This document shows, piece after piece, positions 17,846-28,592 of a stretch of 64,000 nucleotides of DNA (within the stretch, counting starts at the first letter, position 1; each line of letters opens with the position of its first letter). Location of the stretch: assembly GCF_036088315.1 (NCBI RefSeq), contig NZ_CP107996.1, positions 682,001 to 746,000 of the forward strand, in the 5' to 3' direction. The notes under the pieces are model-generated. The model saw only the letters and a program-made list of their open reading frames with translations. It ran no database searches and was not told the DNA's origin. The DNA comes from Streptomyces sp. NBC_00344 (GTDB taxonomy: Bacteria; Actinomycetota; Actinomycetes; Streptomycetales; Streptomycetaceae). Both the position numbers and the translations under genes were made by a program.

Positions 17846-19252
17846 ATGCCTTTGACGCATGTTCCCGGCGGGCTGCCCGCCGACTCCCGGCAGCCCGTCT
17901 TCGACGGGCGTATGCCGGCGGCCCCCGGTGACCTCCGTGTCGAGGCGCACGGAATCGAGCCGGTCCCCGAGAGCAACCGCTACGGCGGTCCCGGTCGCCT
18001 GTTCACCGTGTGGTTCGCACCGAACCTGACCATGACCGGCGTGTTCACCGGCACCGTGGGGATAGCCCTCGGTCTGGATTTCGCCACCGCGCTGGCCGCT
18101 GTCGTACTGGGCACCATGGTCGGAGCGGTGCCCACCGCCTATCTGGGCACCTGGGGGAGCCGGACAGGTGCCGGGCAGTTGCCGCTGGCCCGGCTCGCCT
18201 TCGGCCGGGCGGTGACGGTGCCCGGCATCCTGCAGTGGCTGTCCTCGGTCGCGTGGGACGCGCTGATCGGGCTGTTCGGCGGGGACGCGCTCGCGCGTCT
18301 GTGCGGTTGGCCGTTCTGGCTGGGTGTGCTGGCCATGATGGTGGTCCAGGGCGCCCTGGGCGTTCTGGGCTACGAGGCCATCCACCGGCTCCAGATCATC
18401 ATGACCTTCGTGCTCGCCGCCGCGTTCGCGCTGATCGCCCACCGGCTGCTCGACGGCGTCCACCCGGCCGTCAACGGCACCGCGCACGGAGCCGACCGAG
18501 CCGGCGCGTTCGTGCTGACCAGCACCATCGCGCTGAGCCTGGCCCTGTCCTGGGCCCCGTACGCAAGCGACTTCAGCCGGTATCTGCCGCGCACCACCTC
18601 GCGGCCGCGGATGTTCTGGTGCACGCTGCTCGGCCTCGTGGTGTCCTTCGTGGCCGTCCAGGCCCTCGGTCTGCTGGGCGCGTCCGTACTGACCGACCAG
18701 ACCGCCGAAGGTGTGGACAAGGTGCTGGGCGGTGGGGCACTGGGTGCGTTCGGGCTGTTCGCCGTGGCGCTGGCGGCCCTCTGCAGTAACGCCATGAACG
18801 ACTACAGCGGTTCTCTCGCTCTGCAGACCGTCGGAGTACGTCTCCCGCGCCCGGCGGCCGCCGCCCTCGCCGCCGCGCTCGGCTTCCCCCTGGTGCTCTG
18901 GATGCATGCCGCCGACACCACCGCCCGATTCCAGAACGTGCTGCTGTTCGTCGGCTACTGGATCCCCGGGTTCCTGGCGATCGTCGTCGTCGACTGGCGT
19001 GCCCGCGCCCGGAGACGGCTCGGTGCGCCGATCGACCTCGCCGCCGAGACCGCCCGTCCGCAGTCCGGATGGCCCCCGTTGGCGGCATTCGTCGTCGCCT
19101 TCGCCGCGGCCGTGCCGTTCATGAACACCAGCCTGTACGTGGGCCCGGTGGCGTCCGCTCTGCACGGCGCCGACCTCTCGTACTACGTGGCCTTCCTCGT
19201 CGCGCTCGGCGTCTACGCGCCGCTTCGGCTACGGCTCAGCACGCCCCGGTGA
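17846..19252 (+). CDS. cytX: NCS1-family transporter CytX (putative hydroxymethylpyrimidine permease)
   Basis: A 468-aa membrane protein with about 12 transmembrane helices of the nucleobase:cation symporter-1 family. Typical segments are WFAPNLTMTGVFTGTVG near TM1, SWAPYASDFSRYLPR mid-protein and NAMNDYSGSLALQTVGVRLP. Members under TPP riboswitch control are assigned as CytX, importers of the thiamine precursor hydroxymethylpyrimidine (established comparative genomics). The ATG at 17846 is chosen because GGAGGG sits 9 bases before it; the ATG at 17837 falls within the riboswitch and has no spacing to that site. Confidence 0.88.
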   Translation: MPLTHVPGGLPADSRQPVFDGRMPAAPGDLRVEAHGIEPVPESNRYGGPGRLFTVWFAPNLTMTGVFTGTVGIALGLDFATALAAVVLGTMVGAVPTAYLGTWGSRTGAGQLPLARLAFGRAVTVPGILQWLSSVAWDALIGLFGGDALARLCGWPFWLGVLAMMVVQGALGVLGYEAIHRLQIIMTFVLAAAFALIAHRLLDGVHPAVNGTAHGADRAGAFVLTSTIALSLALSWAPYASDFSRYLPRTTSRPRMFWCTLLGLVVSFVAVQALGLLGASVLTDQTAEGVDKVLGGGALGAFGLFAVALAALCSNAMNDYSGSLALQTVGVRLPRPAAAALAAALGFPLVLWMHAADTTARFQNVLLFVGYWIPGFLAIVVVDWRARARRRLGAPIDLAAETARPQSGWPPLAAFVVAFAAAVPFMNTSLYVGPVASALHGADLSYYVAFLVALGVYAPLRLRLSTPR

Positions 19253-19273
19253 CTGGCGCAGGCCGACGGGCGG

Positions 19274-19292
19274 CCGGTGCGACGCGCACCGG
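19274..19292 (+). terminator. Stem-loop after cytX
   Basis: CCGGTGCG and CGCACCGG flank a 3-base loop (19274-19292), about 22 bp past the cytX stop. The stretch from here to the tRNA terminator (19293-19523) shows no gene. Confidence 0.5.
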
Positions 19293-19523
19293 GCGCCGTT
19301 GCGGTGACCGCGTTCCCCGTGTCGCGCGGCGGCGTTCCCTGCCCCGGCGTGCGGCATCGGGTGTTTGCGCCGGCTCCGCACCTCATGCCGAAACGATCGG
19401 CAGGTGCACCCCGACCCCCCGGTCGCTCGGTGCGGGCTCGGAGAAGCCGGCAGTACCGCTCGGCCGGCCTTGATCAACGGCCCTGGTAGGAAACCGTGGG
19501 ACGACAGCCCCCGAAAACGGTCG

Positions 19524-19557
19524 AGGGCCCTGCCTCACCGAAGTGAGACAGGGCCCT
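19524..19557 (-). terminator. Terminator of the tRNA-Pro gene
   Basis: Two 15-base arms (19524-19538 and 19543-19557) close a TTCG tetraloop when read on the minus strand; the single irregular pair is a G-U wobble only on that strand. A CGACCGTTTTCGG tail follows. It lies 29 bases past the tRNA 3' end. Confidence 0.8.
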
Positions 19558-19585
19558 GACCTGGGCTCGAAGCCCTTCTGTACCG

Positions 19586-19659
<74 letters not shown>

Positions 19660-19740
19660 GCACCCGTCTGACCTGGGGTTTCCCCGGGCCCGACCTGCAT
19701 GAGAACCATACCGCACTCCGTGCGCACGGCCGACTCCGCC

Positions 19741-19786
19741 ATGAGGCGCCCGGCCGGGCGCCTCATGGCGGGCGCCCGGCCGGGCG
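19741..19786. repeat. Perfect 26-bp palindrome plus a repeated half
   Basis: ATGAGGCGCCCGG followed by CCGGGCGCCTCAT (19741-19766) is a perfect palindrome. Its 16-bp core GGCGCCCGGCCGGGCG (19745-19760) is repeated at 19771-19786. It lies between the tRNA-Pro promoter (minus) and the DUF309 gene (plus), abutting a -10-like GACAAT (19786-19791). Confidence 0.8.
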
Positions 19787-19797
19787 ACAATCGGCTG

Positions 19798-20271
19798 ATG
19801 GACGACGAACGAGATCGCGACGCGGCAGGAAGGGCCCTCAACGCGCGGCCCAGGGACGGGCTGGGGCGTCCCCTGCCCTACGGGGCGCGGGGTGTGGACC
19901 GTCAGCCCGAAGGTGTGGTGCGCACCCCGGATCAGACCCTCCGGGACGCGCAGGCCCTGCTGGACGCCGGAATGCCGTTCCACGCGCACGAAGTGTTCGA
20001 GGACGCCTGGAAGTCGGGGCCCGATGCGGAGCGGGCCCTGTGGCGCGCCCTCGCACAGCTCGCGGTGGGACTGACGCACGCGGCCCGCGGCAATACGGCG
20101 GGCGGGGCGCGTCTGCTGCTCAGGGGCGCGGACGGGCTTGCCGGATACGCGGACGCAGGCCCGTACCGGATCGACATTCCCGGCCTGACGTCGTGGGCCC
20201 GCCGGCTCGCCGACGGGCTCACCGGGCCGGTCGACGCGAGCACGTCGGCCCCGCGACTGACCGCCGGCTGA
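19798..20271 (+). CDS. DUF309 domain-containing protein
   Basis: A 157-aa soluble protein. The DUF309 core is a helical hairpin, here DAGMPFHAHEVFEDAWK followed by LWRALAQLAVGLTHAARGN and GGARLLLRGADGL. The family is widespread in actinobacteria and other bacteria without an assigned function. The ATG at 19798 has no Shine-Dalgarno, but GACAAT ends 6 bases before it, suggesting a leaderless mRNA. The gene is convergent with lutC, with a 27-bp gap. Confidence 0.82.
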   Translation: MDDERDRDAAGRALNARPRDGLGRPLPYGARGVDRQPEGVVRTPDQTLRDAQALLDAGMPFHAHEVFEDAWKSGPDAERALWRALAQLAVGLTHAARGNTAGGARLLLRGADGLAGYADAGPYRIDIPGLTSWARRLADGLTGPVDASTSAPRLTAG

Positions 20272-20298
20272 CGCAGGGCGGCCCGGCCCGGCCGCCCC

Positions 20299-20928
20299 TC
20301 ACCCTTCGAGCAGGACGACTTCAAGGGTTCGGGGGCCGTGGACGCCCTCCACCCGGTCGAGTTCGATGTCGCTGGTGGCCGAGGGGCCGGAGATCCAGGT
20401 GAGCGGGCGTGCCGGGTCGAGGCGCGGCAGAGCCTGCGGCACCGAGGCCACCACCTGGTCGGGGGCCCGTACGACGCAGATGTGGTGGTCCGGGACGAGG
20501 GTGATCCGGCGGCGCCCCTGATCCGCGCCGCCGTCCAGGACGATGGTGCCGGTCTCGGCGATGGCGACCGCGCATCCGGTGACCACACTGTCCACCGCGT
20601 CGAGTTCCTGTGCGGTCGATGTCTCCCGGTCATCGATGCGGGTGGCCGCGGCCCTGGCCAGCCACGGCGCCGGAAGCCCCATAGGGGCCAGCACCTGCGT
20701 GGCGCCCCGCTGAGCGAGCAGCCGCGCGATGAGGGCGGGCAGACCGGCCGGGCGGGTCCGGTGGACCAGGGCGCGGTAGTCCGCCAGGTTCTCGTGGAGG
20801 AGGTCCAGGACGGCCGCCGGATCGTCGGCGGTGTGGCTGGTGAGGTAGTCACGGGAGACCTCGGCCGCCTCCGGCGCATCGGCGACGGCGGCGCGGACGC
20901 GGGCGAGAATCAGGTCGCGGGAGCTCAT
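20299..20928 (-). CDS. lutC: LutC/YkgG-type lactate utilization protein
   Basis: A 209-aa LUD-domain (DUF162) protein: SSRDLILARVRAAVADAP at the start, VTGCAVAIAETGTIVLDGG, and near the end ARPLTWISGPSATSDIELDRVEGVHGP, the typical LutC C-terminal block. LutC works with LutA and LutB to oxidise L-lactate to pyruvate (established for Bacillus). Its ATG overlaps the lutB stop by 4 bp, so lutABC is one coupled operon read on the minus strand. Confidence 0.93.
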   Translation of the reverse strand: MSSRDLILARVRAAVADAPEAAEVSRDYLTSHTADDPAAVLDLLHENLADYRALVHRTRPAGLPALIARLLAQRGATQVLAPMGLPAPWLARAAATRIDDRETSTAQELDAVDSVVTGCAVAIAETGTIVLDGGADQGRRRITLVPDHHICVVRAPDQVVASVPQALPRLDPARPLTWISGPSATSDIELDRVEGVHGPRTLEVVLLEG

Positions 20929-22343
20929 GTGCGGTTCTTCTTCCACCAGTCTCGGAACGGTTCGGGCGGCAGTTCCGGGAGATCACGGCTGTCGGTCCAC
21001 GCCGAAGCTCCCGGCAGCCGCTTCGGGTGCAGGCCTCGGGTCTTCGACGCCACTTTCTCTCCGGCGGCCAGGACAGCGGGATGGTTGAGCACCCAGCCCG
21101 CCGCCTTCATCGCGGCTTTCTCCAGGCGATGACCCCTGCCTCCCCGGCCGGCGGCCCTTTCCCTGAGGTGGACGAGCACTTCGGGGATGTCGATGGCCAC
21201 CGGGCACACGTCGTAGCAGGCGCCGCAGAGCGAGGAGGCATACGGGAGCGAGGCGTCGATCTCACTTTCCATGCCCCGGAGTTGGGGGCTGAGGATGGCG
21301 CCGATGGGTCCCGGATAGACCGAGCCGTACGCATGGCCGCCCGCACGCTCGTACACCGGGCAGACATTGAGACAGGCCGAGCAGCGGATACAGCGCAGCG
21401 CCTGCCGGCCCACCTCGTCGGCCAGCGTGGCCGTGCGGCCGTTGTCGAGCAGCACCAGATGGAAGTTCTTCGGGCCGTCGGCTTCGGTGGTTCCGGTCCA
21501 GGTGCTGGTGTAGGGGTTCATCCGCTCGGCCGTCGACGAACGCGGCAGTGTCTGGAGGAAGACCTCCAGGTCCTGCCAGGTCGGCACGGTCTTCTCGATG
21601 CCCACCACCGAGATCAGCGTCTCGGGCAGGGTCAGACACATCCGGCCGTTGCCCTCCGATTCCACCACGACCAGGGTGCCGGTCTCGGCGACCATGAAAT
21701 TGGCTCCCGAGATGCCCACCTTCGCCCGCAGGAACTTCTCCCTGAGATGCAGCCTGGCCGCCTCGGCCAGCTCGGCCGGCGCATCCGTCAGGCCTTCCGG
21801 GGCCGGCCGTCCCCATTCGCTCATCGTCCGGGCGAAGATCTCCCGGATCTCGCCGCGGTTCCGGTGGATCGCCGGAACCAGGATGTGGCTGGGCCGGTCC
21901 TCACCCAGCTGCACGATCAGCTCGGCGAGATCCGTTTCGTAGGCGGTGATGCCTTCGGCCTCCAGCGCCTCGTTGAGGCCGATCTCCTGGGTCGCCATCG
22001 ACTTGACCTTGACGACCTCGCGTTCACCGGTCGCCTTCACGAGCTCCGCGACGATCCGGTTCGCCTCGTCGGCATCAGCCGCCCAGTGGACGGTGCCGCC
22101 GGCCGCGGTGACCGATTTCTCCAACTGCACCAGATAGTCGTCCAGATGACGGAGCGTCCGGTCCTTGATCTGTTTGCCGGCTTCCCGCAGCCCGGGCCAG
22201 TCCACCAGCTCCGACACCGCTTTCGCCCGCTTGTCGCGGATGGTGTGGGTGGCGTGCCGCAGATTCCCGCGCAGTGTCTCGTCGCGTACGGCCTTCCCGG
22301 CCGCCTCGGGGAAGGACGGCATACCGAGATAGGTACCGCTCAT
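20925..22343 (-). CDS. lutB: LutB-type iron-sulfur lactate utilization protein
   Basis: A 472-aa iron-sulfur protein. The N-terminal two-thirds are a LUD domain (VKVKSMATQEIGLNEALE; GISGANFMVAETGTLVVVESEGNGR). Then come two 4Fe-4S motifs, CIRCSACLNVCPVY and CGACYDVCPVAIDIP. A C-terminal basic extension ends the protein. It should pass electrons from lactate to the LutA heterodisulfide-type subunit. It starts with an ATG overlapping the lutA stop. Confidence 0.95.
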   Translation of the reverse strand: MSGTYLGMPSFPEAAGKAVRDETLRGNLRHATHTIRDKRAKAVSELVDWPGLREAGKQIKDRTLRHLDDYLVQLEKSVTAAGGTVHWAADADEANRIVAELVKATGEREVVKVKSMATQEIGLNEALEAEGITAYETDLAELIVQLGEDRPSHILVPAIHRNRGEIREIFARTMSEWGRPAPEGLTDAPAELAEAARLHLREKFLRAKVGISGANFMVAETGTLVVVESEGNGRMCLTLPETLISVVGIEKTVPTWQDLEVFLQTLPRSSTAERMNPYTSTWTGTTEADGPKNFHLVLLDNGRTATLADEVGRQALRCIRCSACLNVCPVYERAGGHAYGSVYPGPIGAILSPQLRGMESEIDASLPYASSLCGACYDVCPVAIDIPEVLVHLRERAAGRGGRGHRLEKAAMKAAGWVLNHPAVLAAGEKVASKTRGLHPKRLPGASAWTDSRDLPELPPEPFRDWWKKNRT

Positions 22344-23083
22344 GCGTGGGGCTCCTCTTCGGTGCTGGCCAGGATCTCGGCGAGGTGCAGGGCGCGCAGC
22401 GGGGCGTCCTGGCGGTGCAGGATGCCACCGATGTGCATCAGGCAGGAGTTGTCGGCCCCGCACAGCACCTCGGCGCCCGTCGACACCGCGTTGCGTACCT
22501 TGTCCTCGCCCATGGCCGCCGACACGGCCGCGTTCTTCAGGGCGAAGGTGCCGCCGAAACCGCAGCACTCCTCCGCGCCGGGAAGCTCTCTCAGTTCCAG
22601 ACCCTTCACCGCCTCGAGCAGCTTGCGCGGCCGCTCCCCCAGCCCCAGCATCCGCAGCCCGTGGCAGGACGGGTGGTAGGTCACCGTGTGCGGGTAGCAG
22701 GCACCGACATCGGTCACCCCCAGCACGTCCACCAGGAACTCGGTCAGTTCGTACATCCGTGGCACCAGTGAACCAGCGACCCGGCTGAGTTCCGGGTCCG
22801 ATCCCTTGCGGGCGATCCTCGGATAGTTGTCGCGCACCATCGCCGCGCACGAGCCGGACGGGGTGACCACATGGTCGTACCCCTCGAAGACTCTGCCCAT
22901 CCGCCGCACCAGCGGTTCGGTCTCCCTGCGGTAGCCCGTGTTGTACTGCGGCTGCCCGCAGCAGGTCTGTCCGGCCGGGAAGCCGACCTCCACACCCAGC
23001 CGCTCCAGCAGTCTGACGACGGCGATGCCGGTGGACGGGTGGACAGCGTCGTTGACGCAGGTGACGAAGAGTGCGACGCGCAT
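22340..23083 (-). CDS. lutA: LutA-type (Fe-S)-binding lactate utilization protein
   Basis: A 247-aa protein with two CCG domains: TCCGQPQYNTGY near residue 42 and EECCGFGGTFALKN near residue 180, as in heterodisulfide-reductase-like LutA/GlpC subunits. It opens with the typical MRVALFVTCVNDAVHPSTG. First gene of the lutABC operon. The intergenic region to the divergent reductase gene holds a perfect inverted repeat likely to act as an operator. Confidence 0.94.
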   Translation of the reverse strand: MRVALFVTCVNDAVHPSTGIAVVRLLERLGVEVGFPAGQTCCGQPQYNTGYRRETEPLVRRMGRVFEGYDHVVTPSGSCAAMVRDNYPRIARKGSDPELSRVAGSLVPRMYELTEFLVDVLGVTDVGACYPHTVTYHPSCHGLRMLGLGERPRKLLEAVKGLELRELPGAEECCGFGGTFALKNAAVSAAMGEDKVRNAVSTGAEVLCGADNSCLMHIGGILHRQDAPLRALHLAEILASTEEEPHA

Positions 23084-23156
23084 GATCGGGAGGATAGGCC
23101 CACCCGACGGCAGCCGTAAGGGGCCGACGGCGCCGGCGGCGTGACGCAGCCCATTC

Positions 23157-25249
<2,093 letters not shown>

Positions 25250-25311
25250 GCGGACACCCTCCGGGACGCCGCGCGGCGGCCCGGAGGTCCGCGGATCTCT
25301 AGGATGCCCGC

Positions 25312-25842
25312 ATGTCACTCCCGCACGCGATCCTCACCGCCCTCCTCGAGAAGCCGTCGTCGGGACTGGAGCTGACCCGCAGATTCGACAAGTCGATCGG
25401 CTACTTCTGGCCGGCCACCCATCAGCAGATCTATCGCGAGCTGGCGAAGCTGGAGAAGTCCGGCTTCATCAGACCCCTCCCCCGGCAGCCGTCCCGGGGG
25501 CAGAAGCGGGAGTACGAGGTGCTGCCCGCCGGCCGCGACGAGCTGACCGGCTGGGTGGCCAGGACGGAGGACCCGAGGGCGGTACGCGATCCCCTGCTGC
25601 TGCGGCTGCGGGCGGCGGCAGTGGTGGGATCGCAGGGCCTCGGCGCGGAACTCGAGCGCCATCTCGGACTGCACCAGCGGCAGCTCGCCGAGTATCTGGC
25701 GATCGAGGAGCGCGATTTCTCGGACCCCGGCCCCTCGGCGGAGACGCGTCTGCAGCACTTGGTGCTGCGCGGCGGCATCGATCTCGAGAGGTACTGGATC
25801 TCCTGGCTGACCGAGGCGCTGCCGGAGTTCCGGGACCGCTGA
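25312..25842 (+). CDS. PadR-family transcriptional regulator
   Basis: A 176-aa regulator with the PadR winged helix (HAILTALLEKPSSGLELTRRF; YFWPATHQQIYRELAKLEKSG; the wing has KREYEVLPAGRDELTGW) and a C-terminal helical dimerisation domain (Vir-like). TAGGAT (25299-25304) lies 7 bases before the ATG, indicating a leaderless transcript separate from the reductase gene. It may control the reductase and possibly lutABC through the TGCAAC/GTTGCA site (inference). Confidence 0.9.
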   Translation: MSLPHAILTALLEKPSSGLELTRRFDKSIGYFWPATHQQIYRELAKLEKSGFIRPLPRQPSRGQKREYEVLPAGRDELTGWVARTEDPRAVRDPLLLRLRAAAVVGSQGLGAELERHLGLHQRQLAEYLAIEERDFSDPGPSAETRLQHLVLRGGIDLERYWISWLTEALPEFRDR

Positions 25843-25954
25843 AGGCGTTGCAGGATCCGCCGGGTGCACGGCAGGGACCGCGGAATGCGCCCTGCCCGGA
25901 CCACCGGAACCCGGACTCATGTGATTTTCACGCAGCCCAACTACGGTGACCCCC

Positions 25955-26866
25955 GTGACCCAGATGAGCCCTCCCGGCTGGCATTCGGACCCCGGGTATA
26001 CAGGAACAGGCCCCGCCCAGGAACGCTGGTGGGACGGCAGCCAGTGGACCGACCACCTCAGAGTTCCGCCGGCGCCGGTCCGCCGGCGCCGGGTGCGCAT
26101 CGGCGCCGCCGTCACAGCGGCCGTCGTGGTGCTCGCGGCCGTCGGAGGCGGGCTCTACCTGCTGTCTCACGATTCAGGACACGGCTCGGACAGCGCCGCC
26201 ACTACTCCGTCCGCCCGGCCTTCCGGAGCCCCCTCGCGTCCCGGGGCGCCGGACGGGAGCGGGGGCGGCGGGGGCCGGAGCCCGGATCCGCAGGGCGAGC
26301 AGGCCCCGCCGGCCGATGACGGCTACGCGACGGACGCGGCCAGCGGAATCAGCATCCCGGTGCCCAAGGGATGGACCGGCCAGTCCGGGACCGTCGGGGC
26401 CGGAGTGACGACCGGCACGTACAAGTGCGCCACCGGCACCGACGACAAGGGCAAGCCCGCCACGTGTGTGCGCGGTGGCGTGTTCTCGGCCCCGTCCGTC
26501 GCCCTGAAGCTCTCCGCCACCACGGCGAAGGCCGCAGCACAGCAGGACATCGCGGGCAACGCCAAGGAGTCGTACGGCGAGACCTCCGGAGGGATCACCT
26601 CGCACAGCCGGCTCAAGGCCGAGGCGGTGACGGTCGCGGGCCGGCAGGGCTACCTGGTGCGCTGGAAGGTGGTGACGAAGAAGGGCGACGACGGGTACGT
26701 CCAGTCGCTGGCCTTCCCCTCGCCCACCGCCAAGGATCTGCTGATCGTTGTCCGCTCCGGTTTCGACATCAACGCCAAGGCGCCCGCCCTGTCCGTCATG
26801 GACGACATCACCCGGGGCATCAAGCCCGCTCCGGCATCGGGCACCGGATCGGGCGAGAACACCTGA
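25955..26866 (+). CDS. DUF2510 domain-containing single-pass membrane protein
   Basis: About 303 aa. The N-terminal DUF2510 motif is PPGWHSDPGYTG...ERWWDGSQWTDHLR. A basic stretch and one transmembrane helix (VTAAVVVLAAVGGGLYLL, about residues 53-70) follow, then a Ser/Pro/Gly-rich linker and an extracytoplasmic domain (ISIPVPKGWTGQSGTVGAG...). TACGGT (25942-25947) sits 7 bases before the GTG at 25955, so a leaderless start there is preferred to the in-frame GTG at 25946. Function unknown; DUF2510 resembles a short Trp-motif interaction module. The short palindrome GTGATTTTCAC (25921-25931) lies in front. Confidence 0.8.
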   Translation: MTQMSPPGWHSDPGYTGTGPAQERWWDGSQWTDHLRVPPAPVRRRRVRIGAAVTAAVVVLAAVGGGLYLLSHDSGHGSDSAATTPSARPSGAPSRPGAPDGSGGGGGRSPDPQGEQAPPADDGYATDAASGISIPVPKGWTGQSGTVGAGVTTGTYKCATGTDDKGKPATCVRGGVFSAPSVALKLSATTAKAAAQQDIAGNAKESYGETSGGITSHSRLKAEAVTVAGRQGYLVRWKVVTKKGDDGYVQSLAFPSPTAKDLLIVVRSGFDINAKAPALSVMDDITRGIKPAPASGTGSGENT

Positions 26867-26884
26867 GAACCGGGACGGCCGTGG

Positions 26885-27199
26885 TCAGGGCAGTACCAGC
26901 CAGTCGGCGGCCACTGCCGCGACCAGGCCGGCCCCCAGCAGCCAGCTCGCCAGCCGGGTGCGGCCACTGCGGCTGAGTTCGATGACCACCCCGCAGAGGA
27001 TCAGGGCCAGTCCGTAGTCGGCGACCACCAGAAGCGACGACCGGCGGTCGAGCCGCACCGCGAGCACCACGGCGACGGCGACCATCATCACGGACGCCAC
27101 CGCTATCCGTATCCGCCGGGCCTGACGGGGCGTCAGGCCCGGTGCCTCGGGTTCGGTCGCTTCCGTGTCCACCGCTTCGCTCTGGTCAGGAGTGCTCAT
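26885..27199 (-). CDS. Small membrane protein of unknown function (3 TM)
   Basis: A 104-aa protein: an acidic N-terminus (EAVDTEATEPEAPG), then three hydrophobic helices (IAVASVMMVAVAVVLAV; SLLVVADYGLALILCGVVIE; LASWLLGAGLVAAVAADWLVL). I do not recognise a named family. It is convergent with the DUF2510 gene (18-bp gap). TACGAT lies 8 bases upstream of the ATG, so the mRNA is probably leaderless. Confidence 0.72.
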   Translation of the reverse strand: MSTPDQSEAVDTEATEPEAPGLTPRQARRIRIAVASVMMVAVAVVLAVRLDRRSSLLVVADYGLALILCGVVIELSRSGRTRLASWLLGAGLVAAVAADWLVLP

Positions 27200-27377
27200 G
27201 AGCGGGAATCGTAACGGAGGCACGACTGCGCCACCGGCAGCAGGTCAGCGGGGGACGGCGTTCGCCCTGTGGCGGAGGTGGGCGCCGGCGGGACGATCGG
27301 CGGCCGGTGGATACTGATCCCACCGAGCTTCCGGAGGCACCGGCCTCCGCTCCCTCACCCGAAGGCGGCCCGACGTC

Positions 27378-27896
27378 ATGACTGCGCGTATATCCCGGGA
27401 GAACGGCCTGCTGGTCATGGACGCGGGCCGGCTGACGCTGCGCGAGCAGTCGCCCGCCGCGGCCGCGGTACTCGCCGATGCCGGTACGGCCGGCTTCGAC
27501 TGGCTCGACGGAGCCCCCGGCAGCGGCACCCAGATCGCCGGGAAGATGGTTATGACGGCTGCCGAAGCGGGCGTCTTCGCGCCGGGCTGGGGGCTGTTCG
27601 TGATCCAGCGCACGGAGGACGGCGCCGCGATCGGCGGGATCGGGTTCCACGGTCCGCCGGCCGACGGCGCCGCCGAGATCGGCTACGACCTGACGGAGTC
27701 CGCGCGCGGCGCGGGCTGGGCAACCGACGCGGTGGCTGCCATTTCACAATGGGCGCTGAGCCTGCCGTCCGTGCACACCGTGCTGGCCTGCACCGACCCG
27801 GGCAACCAGGCCTCGCAACGGGTGCTCACCCGGGCGGGATTCACCCGGGTCGCCGACCGGGACTCCCTGTGGGCGTACGAGCTCACCAGCCTCTGA
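27378..27896 (+). CDS. GNAT-family N-acetyltransferase
   Basis: A 172-aa protein of the RimJ/RimL-like GNAT branch. The acetyl-CoA region is EIGYDLTESARGAGWATDAVAAI, a variant of the R/Q-x-x-G-x-G/A loop, followed by VLACTDPGNQASQRVLTRAGF, the typical asparagine-containing motif B. Substrate unknown. The 178-bp gap before it separates it from the divergent membrane protein gene. Confidence 0.85.
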   Translation: MTARISRENGLLVMDAGRLTLREQSPAAAAVLADAGTAGFDWLDGAPGSGTQIAGKMVMTAAEAGVFAPGWGLFVIQRTEDGAAIGGIGFHGPPADGAAEIGYDLTESARGAGWATDAVAAISQWALSLPSVHTVLACTDPGNQASQRVLTRAGFTRVADRDSLWAYELTSL

Positions 27897-27938
27897 CGCC
27901 TCGGACCGGCCGGGCCACCTGAGAGGTAATTCCGGTTG

Positions 27939-27952
27939 TGGGAGCGCTTTCA
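27939..27952 (+). promoter_or_regulatory. CebR-like LacI-type operator
   Basis: TGGGAGCGCTTTCA differs by two bases from the palindrome TGGGAGCGCTCCCA known for the cellobiose regulator CebR and relatives in Streptomyces. It sits just upstream of CATAGT (27960-27965), a -10 candidate for the acetyltransferase gene whose GTG follows 6 bases later. Confidence 0.4.
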
Positions 27953-27971
27953 CGGCGCGCATAGTTGCCCG

Positions 27972-28592
27972 GTGCCCACCGAACCGTTCATTCGCCCCTA
28001 CCACGCGCAGGACCGCCTGGCGCTGTACGACGTCTGCATACGCACCGGCGAGGAGGGCGGCGACGCCCGCGCCCTCTACCCGGACCACGATCTGCTGCCC
28101 AGCATCTTCGCCGGTCCGTATGCGGAGCTTGAACCCGGCCTCGCCTTCGTCGTCGACGACGGCGGCCGGGCGGTCGGCTATGTCCTCGGCACCGCGGACA
28201 CCGCCCGGTTCGTCGAGCGCTTCCGCAAGGAGTGGCTCCCCTCGGTCGCCGAGCGGTATCCCGATCCGAGCGGCCCGCCGCTGACGCCGAGCGACTGGAT
28301 GGCGTATCTGCTGCACCGTCCCGAGCGGATGCTGCTGCCCGAACTCACCGCGTACCCGGCCCACCTCCATATCGACCTGCTGCCCAGCCATCAGCGCGGC
28401 GGGTTCGGGCGCGCCCTGATGCGGCGGTTCACCGACACCCTCGCGGAGAAGGGGGTGCCGGCCGTCCATCTCGGCATGGTGACGGCCAACACGTCCGCCA
28501 GGGCGTTCTACGATCGGGTCGGCTTCCACGAGATCCCGGTGGCCGACCCCGGACCACTGACCTATCTGGGCCGATCGACGGGAAGCCGCTGA
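27972..28592 (+). CDS. GNAT-family N-acetyltransferase
   Basis: A 206-aa acetyltransferase. It opens with PFIRPYHAQDRLALYDVCIRTG and has YPAHLHIDLLPSHQRGGFGRALMRRF as the acetyl-CoA-binding region. It resembles the GNAT class related to the C-terminal domain of O-GlcNAcase. It is paralogous to the gene at 29400-30083 (shared TG...GRDA/GGDARALY, GPYAELEPGLAFV, YPAHLHID). The GTG at 27972 is chosen from the -10 located 6 bases before it. The stop shares bases with the MOSC start (TGATG). The substrate is unknown; sugar-amine acetylation is possible. Confidence 0.85.
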   Translation: MPTEPFIRPYHAQDRLALYDVCIRTGEEGGDARALYPDHDLLPSIFAGPYAELEPGLAFVVDDGGRAVGYVLGTADTARFVERFRKEWLPSVAERYPDPSGPPLTPSDWMAYLLHRPERMLLPELTAYPAHLHIDLLPSHQRGGFGRALMRRFTDTLAEKGVPAVHLGMVTANTSARAFYDRVGFHEIPVADPGPLTYLGRSTGSR

